Of a stretch of 64,000 bases of DNA, positions 19,335-28,258 are shown one piece after another (positions within the stretch are counted from its first letter, which is position 1; each line of letters starts with the position of its first letter). The position numbers were made by a program, and so were the translations under genes. Source of the DNA: Granulosicoccus sp947495035 (GTDB lineage: Bacteria > Pseudomonadota > Gammaproteobacteria > Granulosicoccales > Granulosicoccaceae); NCBI RefSeq assembly GCF_050589605.1, contig NZ_JBNGOO010000004.1. One strand, given 5' to 3'. The notes under the pieces were generated by a model. That model made no database searches. It was not told where the DNA came from and worked only from the letters and a program-made list of their open reading frames with translations.

Positions 19335-22235
19335 CTAGGGCGGTGCAATGCTGACGCCCGACAGGAATGGCGTGAATTTCATGCGGGTGGGGCATTCAAG
19401 ACCCGGATGCTGGCGACTGTCACCTTCGAAGTGTTTTTCGACCTCCAGCAGAAAGTCATGATTGCTGATCGGTGTTCTGATTGAACGAATGGCAGCCAGA
19501 GCGGCAGTCGTGAACTTGCCGTTGCCTCCATGCTCGTAGGCGTACTCCGCATCCCCCGCCGCTGCAAATTTCACGTGTCTCATCGACTCAATGGATTTGT
19601 TGGCGGACTTGACGCCATCCGTATGCATGCGCTCCCGGTGCATGCGCATCATGTCAGCACTCGGAATGACGATTCTCGGTACGGCTCCCGGAGGGTGTGG
19701 TGCGCGCGTATTCGATTTCGAATGACAGCAATCCATGAAGACGTGGATGGCCGACCGTCCGCCCTGCAGCAGTTCCCAAAGCTCATCATCGCTCAGGAAG
19801 TACTTGTCCCTGCAATCGAAAGGAACCAGAGCTTCATCCATGAAGTCCTCTTCATCCGAATTCAGGTCCTCGAACTGCACACCATGCCCCGCATACTGGA
19901 TGACGACGATGTCCTCACTTTTTGCGTCGCGGACAAGCTGCCCGATGGCCTGTTTCATACCGGACAGACTCGCATCCTTCTCCAGCAGATACTCGACCTC
20001 GAAGTCGTATTCCTCGAGCAGCTCTCCCCAGTTCCTGGCGTCATTGACACAGCCTTTCAATGGCGTGATGTTACCCTGATAGCCATCGATTCCAATGCAG
20101 ATTGCCTTGCGCTTTCCCATCGGCACCTGGTGTGGCATCGGATTGGGGTCAAGCGGCTTGTGGGTCTCCGGCGCAGCGGCAACGCCATATCCAACTTGGC
20201 CGCCTCTGACCAGATTGACCACCTCGTGGTCCAGGCGGTTGTCCAGCTTCCTGAACAGCCGACCGTCACCGCGCGTGGCGGCTGATCTTGAGGGAAACGG
20301 CGGGACGCTACTGGCATCAGTGATTCTTCTGAGAGACATGGCTACGGTGCGCATCGTGTCGTAGTCTCGCGCGAAGCCACCATGTGTACGGGCATTGGAA
20401 CGCAATTGTTCCTCTTCGGCACCAGAGGGCGCAACGATCAATCGGGTATCCACGTTCCTTTCACCGCTCAGGCCCAGTAGTTGTCTCAAGTATTCATCGG
20501 CCAGAATGTACTTCTCCATGCCCAGAATCGGGGTTCCCGCATCCTTCTCGAAGCCATTGCTGACCAGATGCAGAAGCGACTTGCCATAGAACGGGACGGT
20601 CGGATCGGCAGCCTCTGTTTCACGGTCCAGACACATCAGATTGATTCTGCCGATCCTGCCCTCCGTCAGCGGCTTCTTGATCTTTGACAGGAACAGATCG
20701 ATAGTACAAGCCGGAGCCATGAAGGTGACATCATCAAACCACAGGGACTTGTCCGACCCTTGCGTGCAGGCATTGACAAAGCAGGAATGAAAAATGGCAC
20801 CCGCACTGTGACCTACGGCACTGAACAGGATAGGGCCCTCGCTCTGGTCGTCGGGTTTCGGAAAATCAGCTGTCAGCCGCTCCTGCAGGGACATCAGCTT
20901 GCCAGCCAGCTGTGCTGCTCCGCCACCCTCTTCGAGACTGGAGGCGCGCTGGGCGGACAGTTTCATGATGGTCCAGAAATCACGTCCGACCGTGTTGACG
21001 AATTTCTCCACCGCAGCATCGCGTACTCTTGAAAGCCCGCTTTGCAGATCCTCCACAAAGCCTCTCTCCGCGCCTCCCCTGCCGGCATACTCCTCCAACA
21101 GCTGCATCACGGTCTCAAGCACGCCGGTCTCCCAGACAAAGAAGATCGGGTAGACCCCCTGCTGCAGCCACCACTGATGATACTCATAAGCGAAGAGCAG
21201 CGAATCCTCTTCGCTGTTGATGCCTCCGTGTGCATAGAGCATCACCCGAGGTACTGTCGACTCGTCACCATCACTGAGCTGTTTGCGAACCCAGGCTTCC
21301 AGTGAGTCGATCAGGGCATCCAGATCCTCCGGCAAGGTGATCATCTTGCCATCATCGGACAATTGACCCTGTTCGAGATTGACCACGTAGGGTTTCAACT
21401 GCCGGATCATTGCCTGATTCAACGAAGCGCTCTTGCCACCTCTTTCACTACCCGCCCCGATGTCCCGCATCGAGACACCTGTCCCACGACTCATTCTGGC
21501 AATATCGTCGATACTCATGTCGGACTCGGGTAGCTCTGCCAGCAACTCGCTATCGCTGAGCGAGCGCGTACGCGTATCCTCGGCAGGATCAAGCAGACTG
21601 TGCAGCAACGCCAGGTCAGCGCCAATCGAGCTTGCCCCGCCCGCTTTCCGGCGTTTCGGCGCATCCTTGCCATTGAGCCTCTTGCCCAGTTCCTCTACCC
21701 ATGCCCTCTTGTCCAGAGCCGTACCCGGGCAGGATTTCGCGCTCATGTCACTATGAAATCGCAAGGACGTGGAGGGTAACAACTCGAACGTCCGCATGAC
21801 GGCTTCGACGACGTCCAGGGTGGCATTACGCTGTTTGTCCGACAGGACTTCCGCCACTACATCGAATTGTCCGATCATCTCGATCATCAGTGGACCTGAT
21901 GCATACGATCCGTTGTGACCCCTGGCACTGGCGGGCGGTCGGTCGAAGGGCCTGCCCAGCCAGATCCGCCCAACCGGATCCACGGTGACGTGCTGCGCCA
22001 TGGCACTCCAGCCCTTGACGGCCGTGTGGTAACGCCACATGCGTCTGCACAGCTCCTGACCGGCAGCCTCGTCACTACCCAGGGAATCTGCCAGACTGTC
22101 GAACAAGGCAATGTTCGGCATGTGGGTGTGATGCAGATGCACACTGTCGATTCGACGACTCCCATGCAGGCTGAACCATTCGAACAGTTCGCTCGATGAT
22201 TCAGCGTGGACCCACTTGAATGTCGGAGTGCTCAT
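19335..22235 (-). CDS. Amidase_2/PGRP-type domain - alpha/beta-hydrolase-like - caspase-like fusion
   Basis: 966 residues, with a strong ribosome site (AAGGAGG) before ATG 22235 and no signal peptide. Residues ~28-185 match the zinc amidase/PGRP fold: HLHHTH (H35/H36), YHTAVKGW (Y69), GRIWLGRPF, GHNGSYASG and FHSDMSAKSCPG. H161, K167 and C169 keep the spacing of the T7-lysozyme catalytic set (H122, K128, C130). Residues ~325-600 look like an alpha/beta hydrolase: LYAHGG and a GHSAG nucleophile elbow (S477). Residues ~708-966 are a type I metacaspase-like domain: KAICIGIDGY, QYAGHG (H784), DEALVPFD and MDCCHS (C837). All three sets of key residues appear intact. It heads an operon with the papain-like gene. 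Confidence 0.85.
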   Translation of the reverse strand: MSTPTFKWVHAESSSELFEWFSLHGSRRIDSVHLHHTHMPNIALFDSLADSLGSDEAAGQELCRRMWRYHTAVKGWSAMAQHVTVDPVGRIWLGRPFDRPPASARGHNGSYASGPLMIEMIGQFDVVAEVLSDKQRNATLDVVEAVMRTFELLPSTSLRFHSDMSAKSCPGTALDKRAWVEELGKRLNGKDAPKRRKAGGASSIGADLALLHSLLDPAEDTRTRSLSDSELLAELPESDMSIDDIARMSRGTGVSMRDIGAGSERGGKSASLNQAMIRQLKPYVVNLEQGQLSDDGKMITLPEDLDALIDSLEAWVRKQLSDGDESTVPRVMLYAHGGINSEEDSLLFAYEYHQWWLQQGVYPIFFVWETGVLETVMQLLEEYAGRGGAERGFVEDLQSGLSRVRDAAVEKFVNTVGRDFWTIMKLSAQRASSLEEGGGAAQLAGKLMSLQERLTADFPKPDDQSEGPILFSAVGHSAGAIFHSCFVNACTQGSDKSLWFDDVTFMAPACTIDLFLSKIKKPLTEGRIGRINLMCLDRETEAADPTVPFYGKSLLHLVSNGFEKDAGTPILGMEKYILADEYLRQLLGLSGERNVDTRLIVAPSGAEEEQLRSNARTHGGFARDYDTMRTVAMSLRRITDASSVPPFPSRSAATRGDGRLFRKLDNRLDHEVVNLVRGGQVGYGVAAAPETHKPLDPNPMPHQVPMGKRKAICIGIDGYQGNITPLKGCVNDARNWGELLEEYDFEVEYLLEKDASLSGMKQAIGQLVRDAKSEDIVVIQYAGHGVQFEDLNSDEEDFMDEALVPFDCRDKYFLSDDELWELLQGGRSAIHVFMDCCHSKSNTRAPHPPGAVPRIVIPSADMMRMHRERMHTDGVKSANKSIESMRHVKFAAAGDAEYAYEHGGNGKFTTAALAAIRSIRTPISNHDFLLEVEKHFEGDSRQHPGLECPTRMKFTPFLSGVSIAPP

Positions 22236-22724
22236 GATTCCTCCTTCCTGAAGTGTTCAGCCTGTGACGCGACGTTGCCGCCATCGTCGTTCGCGAGTTG
22301 ATCAATCCATCGGCGCCAGAATTCCGACGGCTGTCAACCGCGCCCGCATGGCGTCTCGACGGACGGCCATGTCTGTTTTCCTGTCGATTCCTGCTGGGTC
22401 TCCCAATGGGAAAAGCCTTCCTGACAAGAACCGATCATACATCTCCTGGTGAAATACCCGAACCATACTTTCGACTACCACAGACCGAACAGTGTGGCCA
22501 ATTCAGGTCCAGAGTTGTATAAAATCAATAGAGCAGGGAAAGTCAATGATGTCAACGACGGTCGCCAGCAGTCGGAATGTGCATTCTGTTTCGCTGAACT
22601 GTCGGCCAGTAGTATCCGGTACCCGGCGGCCACGCTGCGCAGAGGGATTCAATTGGCGCAGGTATTCGGACCAGGCAATAGTTGACCTGTCAACGTCGAC
22701 AATGGTGATCAGAGGATGAGCCAC
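22236..22724. other. Divergent intergenic region between amidase-caspase gene and SDR gene
   Basis: About 490 bases without a credible gene. It must carry the promoters of both neighbours. A TATAAA (22518-22523) on the plus strand is a possible -10 without a convincing -35. A 14-base dyad lies at 22681-22694 (separate entry). Confidence 0.45.
22681..22694. promoter_or_regulatory. Dyad GTTGACctGTCAAC upstream of SDR gene
   Basis: Perfect 6-bp arms around a CT spacer, 30 bases before the SDR start. The size and position suit an operator for a dimeric repressor. It resembles in style the TTGACA-N-TGTCAA sites next to the TetR gene at 40.9 kb, but the spacing differs, so a shared regulator is not implied. 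Confidence 0.35.
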
Positions 22725-23564
22725 ATGAGCATGTCACACACTACCCGGAAAACCGCACTCGTCACTGGCGCCTCTTCCGGCATGGGCAAGGTCATCGCAC
22801 AGCAATTGCTCGACGATGGCTTGTCAGTCGTTGTCGCTGCACGTCGAACTGAAAGAATGCAGGATCTGGTGACTTCAGGTGCTGTTGCTGTCGAACTGGA
22901 TGTATCGAATGAGGAGAGTCTGATCGCCGCGGTTGACTACATCGAGAAGACGCTTGGCAATGTGGACACATTGGTCAACAATGCCGGATTCGGTCTCTAT
23001 GGCGCCGTGGAAGACATACCGCTTGACGAGGCACGCTACCAGTTCGAGGTCAATCTGTTCGGTCTGGCACGACTGACTCAGTTGCTGCTGCCCGCCATGC
23101 GCGAACAGCGCTCTGGCAGGATTGTCAACATATCCTCCATGGGTGGCAGGATGTACACGCCATTGGGCGCCTGGTATCACGCTTCGAAGCACGCGCTGGA
23201 AGGGTTCTCCGATTGCCTGAGATTGGAACTGGCCCCCTTTGGCATCGACGTGATCATCGTTGAACCAGGCATCATCCAGACCGCCTTTGGTGATGTGGTC
23301 AGCGGCCCGATGGAAAGATTCTCCGGTAGCGGTGCCTACTCAACGATGGCAGCCCGTGTTGCCGAGGGTACAGCCAAGGCTTACGGGAAACGTGGTGGTG
23401 CATCATCTCCACAGCTGATCGCCAACGTTGTCTCCAAGGCAGTCACGGCCCGCAGACCACGGACGCGATACGTTGCGGGAAAATATGCCAGCCTGATGAT
23501 ATTCATCAGAAAATGGTTCGGAGATCGGATTTTCGACAGAATCGTGCTGAGCATGGTCAAGTGA
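22725..23564 (+). CDS. Short-chain dehydrogenase/reductase (SDR)
   Basis: NAD(P)-dependent oxidoreductase of about 279 residues. Cofactor motif TGASSGMG (~14-21), NNAG (~86), catalytic Ser in NISSMG and YHASK with the Tyr/Lys pair near 160. ARR after strand 2 suggests NADPH preference. AGAGG at 22711-22715 best serves ATG 22725; ATG 22716 directly abuts it and is the alternative. It converges on the GMC/diheme cytochrome operon and may act on the same alcohols or ketones, which is inference from position. The substrate is unknown. Confidence 0.85.
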   Translation: MSMSHTTRKTALVTGASSGMGKVIAQQLLDDGLSVVVAARRTERMQDLVTSGAVAVELDVSNEESLIAAVDYIEKTLGNVDTLVNNAGFGLYGAVEDIPLDEARYQFEVNLFGLARLTQLLLPAMREQRSGRIVNISSMGGRMYTPLGAWYHASKHALEGFSDCLRLELAPFGIDVIIVEPGIIQTAFGDVVSGPMERFSGSGAYSTMAARVAEGTAKAYGKRGGASSPQLIANVVSKAVTARRPRTRYVAGKYASLMIFIRKWFGDRIFDRIVLSMVK

Positions 23565-23601
23565 TACTGGCGCCAGGCTTGCAGCGCAGATCTGAAATCA
23601 T

Positions 23602-25416
23602 TCAATCCCGGGGGCTTGCATGCGCCAGATCTTCCAGAATCGAATCGGCAGCCTTTTCCGCAATCATGTAGACCGCACTGACCAGAAAATAGCCGGGTAT
23701 TCTGGAGAAAATGGACGCGTCCACGATACGCAGCCCGTTTATCCCATGCACCTTGAATCGACTATCGACAACGCCACCTTGCGTCAGTGCTTGCATGGCA
23801 CAGGTACCGCAAGCGTGATGCCCCCACACATTGTTCTCCACGAATGAGGCAAGGCCTTCTTCGGTGGACACCGTCCGCCCCGGACAGACTTCCCTGAATA
23901 TGCGCGTCGGCATGCAGTCCGCCACCTTGCGTACGAATCGTATTCCCTTGACGACCGCATCGAGGTCATCTTCCCAGCCATCATCTCCCTCACGAAAATA
24001 CCGAAACCGGATATCCAGAGGAGCGCCCGGATCAGGCGAGCGCAAGCGGACAGTCCCTGCCTTGTTACGCGTATAGGCTTTCAGAATGGTCCAGGACAGA
24101 AAGTTCTTCTCATGAATTCGCCTGGAATAGCCTTGGTAATAGCCCTGAAAATCCACCAGTGTGGAAAAACAGAACAGATCCGGCACCAGCAACTCAGGCC
24201 TGGACTTGAGCATGACGGCGAAGATCACGCCGTTACTCTTGTATGGACCGAGACGCCAGTGTTTCCACTTCTTGTAAGCGCGATCCGAGGTCGTGTATTC
24301 GACGCCTCGCAACGCTTTCCACGGTTCGGACATCTCGTTGCAGACACTGATTTCATACCTGTCCTGGAGGTTTTCGCCGACTCCGGGAAGGTCCAGCAGC
24401 GGCTCGATGCCTACCGCCTTCAGATGATGTTCGGGACCGATGCCAGAGACCATCAACAGCTGTGGCGTGCGAAACGCACCCGCACACAACACGATTTCGG
24501 TCGCCTGAGCGCGCTGGATCCTGCCTGACCTTTCGTAAATGACTGCCCGGGCTCGTCCGTCGACTATTTCGACCTTGCTCACTGTTGCACCCGTTTCCAG
24601 CGTGATATCGGTGGTGTGATCACCCATGGCGTCGAGCAGTCGTTCGCGCGCGCCCGTGCGCCTGTGCCTGTGCGTGGACATCGGAGTCAGGCGCACACCG
24701 GAGGCATTGGCATTCCAGTGACGCCGCTGGTTGGGATCCAGAGCCGTGGTTTCGAAATCCAGACCCTCACCCTGATAGCTGTCGGATGCGCCACCAATCG
24801 ATTTGAGGATGTCGCGACGCAACAATCGATCTCGAATGACCTGCAAGGGCATGGCATACTCGGTTTGCAGCCAGCCCGACCAGCCATGGCCGGTCGGGTT
24901 CCAGCCGGTCAGTTTCGCCAACCATCGCCACAGAAAGAATCGGTATCGACAGCGTTCGATTCGTTCCCAGTATTTCTGCATGGCGGACGCAGACCAGGAG
25001 TCATCGCCCGTGGTTTGCGCGATATGATTCCAGTCCATGTCATTGGGTTTGATGAGCACCATTGCATGATGCGCCGAACAACCTCCAAGGCCCTTGGCTC
25101 GCGGATACAGTACGCCGTCCCTCTGCGGATCGTATTTCCAGTCTCTGCCTTGTTGCTCGGTGTCACAGTAGTGTTTCACCCACTCATCATCACGAAAATC
25201 GGCATTTTCGGACATGAAGGCATTGAAGGCGGGAACCTGGTATTCGTCTGCCAGAGGTCGATCACTGCTCGCAGAGTCGGCCTTGGGATCCATTGGGTCT
25301 TGCCCGGCCTCCAGAACCAGAACACGCCTGCCCCCTTCGCCCAGCCGCGCAGCAAGCACCCCACCAGCGGCTCCTGCCCCTACAACGATGACATCATAGT
25401 GATCTGACATTGTCAT
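23602..25416 (-). CDS. GMC-family FAD oxidoreductase
   Basis: About 604 residues, FAD-dependent alcohol dehydrogenase/oxidase type. FAD-binding VVGAGAAGG (~11-19), LEAG (~35), the second GMC signature near 310 (CAGAFRTPQLLMVSGIGP) and the catalytic-His region WGHHACGTCAM (H533/H534). The second active-site residue, usually Asn or His in a GNxx motif before AEKAAD, is replaced by an IPGYF context, so catalysis may differ from standard members. It is the last gene of the cytochrome operon, 12 bases after the large diheme protein. That suggests electrons pass to c-type haem rather than to oxygen (inference). No signal peptide is seen. Confidence 0.85.
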   Translation of the reverse strand: MTMSDHYDVIVVGAGAAGGVLAARLGEGGRRVLVLEAGQDPMDPKADSASSDRPLADEYQVPAFNAFMSENADFRDDEWVKHYCDTEQQGRDWKYDPQRDGVLYPRAKGLGGCSAHHAMVLIKPNDMDWNHIAQTTGDDSWSASAMQKYWERIERCRYRFFLWRWLAKLTGWNPTGHGWSGWLQTEYAMPLQVIRDRLLRRDILKSIGGASDSYQGEGLDFETTALDPNQRRHWNANASGVRLTPMSTHRHRRTGARERLLDAMGDHTTDITLETGATVSKVEIVDGRARAVIYERSGRIQRAQATEIVLCAGAFRTPQLLMVSGIGPEHHLKAVGIEPLLDLPGVGENLQDRYEISVCNEMSEPWKALRGVEYTTSDRAYKKWKHWRLGPYKSNGVIFAVMLKSRPELLVPDLFCFSTLVDFQGYYQGYSRRIHEKNFLSWTILKAYTRNKAGTVRLRSPDPGAPLDIRFRYFREGDDGWEDDLDAVVKGIRFVRKVADCMPTRIFREVCPGRTVSTEEGLASFVENNVWGHHACGTCAMQALTQGGVVDSRFKVHGINGLRIVDASIFSRIPGYFLVSAVYMIAEKAADSILEDLAHASPRD

Positions 25417-25428
25417 GTCGCTGTCTGC

Positions 25429-28248
25429 CTAGAAATGCTTGAGGTATGAGATCAGAGCCTCCTTGTCGGCATCGCTCAGCCTGGACCCGAATTCGTGCCC
25501 CTTGTTGACGACATAGTCCGGGCACTTTGACAAACCGACCAGTGTGTCCACCGTCCGGTGCTTCTTCAGTACCTCACTGGCATGCTGCTGTATGGCAGGG
25601 TCAGCCAGTTGTTCCACGGAACAGGTGCCACCCAGGTCCCGGAATGTCCCGAGCAAGGCAGGAGCAGCCTTGGCGATCTTCCAGGCATGGGCCAGTAACG
25701 AGGTGTCCGAGTCGTTGTCGGGCAACAGCTCGGTGTTGAGCAACGCATTGATGGGGAAGTCTGCCGGGAATGGTCCGATCTCCACGGCACCTCCCGGCTT
25801 GACGGCCCAGGGGGCAATTCTGCTGAGCACGCCGGAGAATCGCTGGACGATCTCGGGAGAGAAACCTTCGGGAATGATCAGACAGGACGGCGCGGATGTT
25901 CGATACAGATAACCCGGGACCTCGGATACCGTGTGCTCATCCTTCCTGCGCGCCTCTGGTGACAGCATCAGACGCATGCTTTTCTCGAAATTGGCTACCC
26001 GATTCTCGACGCAGGGCATATAGGGATTATCCGCATCAATGGACGGGCAGGATGATGTCCGGGTTCCATGACCGTAGTCCCCAACGGAAGCCGGCAAGCC
26101 TGCCGTGCTGCCATCGACGCTGGAGGGCTCTGCCGCCGCGGTCTCGGGCACGTCGTCGACAGCCTCATAATATGTCGATGGGTAATGATGTTTCTCCATG
26201 CCAACGGCATTGTTCAACAGGTAAGGTGCAGAGGTCCACAGACTGACCAGTGACGCAGGACGCAAGTATCCGCGACCATTGCCAGCGGCCTGAAAACTGG
26301 ACGGCGCACCCGACACCGGATGTTCGACGGTCACGGGCCCTGCCGGTGGCAAAGTCTTGTAGCTATCCGAAGTGAAGTTGTCCCAGATGTCACCCCGCAA
26401 ACCGTTGGATGCAATGGGACTGCAGGCGTTGACACCCAGGACATCCATGGGCACCCGACGTTCATTCGACAGATAGTTCCCGTCCAGAAAATCATCCGCC
26501 TTGACCAGTTCGCTCATCTGCGATCGGAAACTGTCGGATTGTGTCCAGGCCCAGTATCGATCCCAGCATTCGCGATAGCGCGCACCACTTCCACCCCCTT
26601 CACAGAAATCCATGTCAACGCCAAAGGCAGGTTCTGGCGTGGGTTGCCTGGCTGTGCTCGTATGACAGGCAGCGCAGTTTTCGGCGAAGAGCTCTTTGCC
26701 GCGATCCACGGTTGCATCGGTCTGCGCCAGCAGGCGCGCACCACCGGGGGCATCAGCGAGCTTGTCGGCTCGTCCTGTCACCAGAAAGTAGATGGCCGTG
26801 TCGGGCGACTGGTCCTCCGTTGCTCGCCAGTAGCTGGAACTCTTCTTCGCATCGGCAATCCTGATGGGAGAGATCTTCTGACCGCCCAGGAAGGGGCGAA
26901 AGTGCAGCAGCCATTCTTCGCTGAATGTGCCGATATTCAGGTAGACGCGGTTGAGTGCTCCCAGTGTTCCAACACTGTCAGCACCATCCTTCAACACGCG
27001 CATGGACGCGACATCGCCTGTCACCGGATCGTAAAGCGAAGACAAGGCCTCTGTCTGTGGGTAATCCTGAAACTGAACATTGTCCATCTCACCGTCCTTC
27101 ACTTGCTCCTTGCCGGTTCCCATGGCTTGCAGCAAGCGCGCTCGGGTCTCGTACACCGCATTCATCGAGCGCGGATTGTTCATGTAGTCGGTTGACACCA
27201 ACGACGTATCCAGCGTTCCCATCGGGTTGGAGTGAAACAGCTGATACAAGAAGTTGCGTTCGTTCTTCGCCGGCGTCGTGGCATCCGGTCGCGGTTCGGT
27301 ATCCCAGAAGAATATGCGGTCTACCCAGTAGTATTGCGCTCCGGGGTTGGACGTCATGTTTGCAAAGTCCGGCTCTTCCACATCCTTCGGCGGTTTGATC
27401 GGGTTCGGTCCGACATGACAGAATCCGCACGACATGCCAACACGATACGGGCGAACCAGATCGGCATCATTGTAGTAGGACTCATCTTCGTAGAAGCGCA
27501 CCGGATCCCACCTGGCCTGAGCGGCCTCGTCGAAGTCCGGGTTCGTGAACAGGCGCAGCCCCATGATCCCCGTTGACTCTCCATAATAGGAGCCGACAGG
27601 CACGTTCTTGCCACGCGCTCCGATTTCGACACCCGGGTAGCTCTCAGGGTCGGCAAAGGGGTCGGGGTCGCAGTCTGCCGAACGGGTATCGAGCCACAGA
27701 CCGAACCGTTCAGGATCAGCTTCCGTTGCCTGCTCATGACAGGGCTCGTTGATCAGTCCCAACCAGCGAAACCGGTTGAAGCGTCCATAGGCCTGACTCG
27801 GGTGGCTTGACATCAATTTCAGGAGATCGAACGCACCAAGGGTATTGGCAGCTGCCCAGTTCCAGAAACGATCATTACCGCCAGTCCAGACGAGCCACAT
27901 GTTCTGACCGCGGATGGCCGCAAGCCGCACCTCTTCCGGTTCAAGACCCGTATCGTCCGCAACCTGAAGCACCTCGACGGGATAATCCTCGCCGTCCCCG
28001 GGTTTTGCCAACAGCCCCTTGTCGACAGACACGAAATAGTCATCCTGCGCACCGCTCAGGGTCTCGGCAGTTCGCCCTGCCTGCCTGGCTTCATCCTCGA
28101 CCGCACCGAATTGATCAGACGGTGGCAACACCAGGGCGCGAACGACCAGGACCCCTGCGATTGCCGCGATGACGAACAGAGCTGCAGCAACGATGACCAG
28201 TCTCTTGACAATCCGGCCGACTCGCTTTCCCAGGTAAACCGTATCCAT
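25429..28248 (-). CDS. Large membrane-anchored diheme c-type cytochrome
   Basis: 939 residues with an N-terminal anchor helix (~16-38) and the bulk in the periplasm. Two haem attachment sites: CGFCH (C274-H278) and CAACH (C525-H529). The wide spacing and size recall the diheme cytochrome-c-peroxidase superfamily in its large forms (rubber oxygenase RoxA, or the Pseudomonas fatty acid dioxygenase and diol synthase) more than electron-carrier cytochromes. That is a judgement by layout, not alignment. SLWTSAPYLLNN (~670) is the C-terminal loop often seen in this group. It lies 10 bases after the preceding cytochrome gene and 12 before the GMC gene. It may be an oxygenase or an electron acceptor for GMC. 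Confidence 0.8.
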   Translation of the reverse strand: MDTVYLGKRVGRIVKRLVIVAAALFVIAAIAGVLVVRALVLPPSDQFGAVEDEARQAGRTAETLSGAQDDYFVSVDKGLLAKPGDGEDYPVEVLQVADDTGLEPEEVRLAAIRGQNMWLVWTGGNDRFWNWAAANTLGAFDLLKLMSSHPSQAYGRFNRFRWLGLINEPCHEQATEADPERFGLWLDTRSADCDPDPFADPESYPGVEIGARGKNVPVGSYYGESTGIMGLRLFTNPDFDEAAQARWDPVRFYEDESYYNDADLVRPYRVGMSCGFCHVGPNPIKPPKDVEEPDFANMTSNPGAQYYWVDRIFFWDTEPRPDATTPAKNERNFLYQLFHSNPMGTLDTSLVSTDYMNNPRSMNAVYETRARLLQAMGTGKEQVKDGEMDNVQFQDYPQTEALSSLYDPVTGDVASMRVLKDGADSVGTLGALNRVYLNIGTFSEEWLLHFRPFLGGQKISPIRIADAKKSSSYWRATEDQSPDTAIYFLVTGRADKLADAPGGARLLAQTDATVDRGKELFAENCAACHTSTARQPTPEPAFGVDMDFCEGGGSGARYRECWDRYWAWTQSDSFRSQMSELVKADDFLDGNYLSNERRVPMDVLGVNACSPIASNGLRGDIWDNFTSDSYKTLPPAGPVTVEHPVSGAPSSFQAAGNGRGYLRPASLVSLWTSAPYLLNNAVGMEKHHYPSTYYEAVDDVPETAAAEPSSVDGSTAGLPASVGDYGHGTRTSSCPSIDADNPYMPCVENRVANFEKSMRLMLSPEARRKDEHTVSEVPGYLYRTSAPSCLIIPEGFSPEIVQRFSGVLSRIAPWAVKPGGAVEIGPFPADFPINALLNTELLPDNDSDTSLLAHAWKIAKAAPALLGTFRDLGGTCSVEQLADPAIQQHASEVLKKHRTVDTLVGLSKCPDYVVNKGHEFGSRLSDADKEALISYLKHF

Positions 28249-28258
28249 AGTGCGCGCC

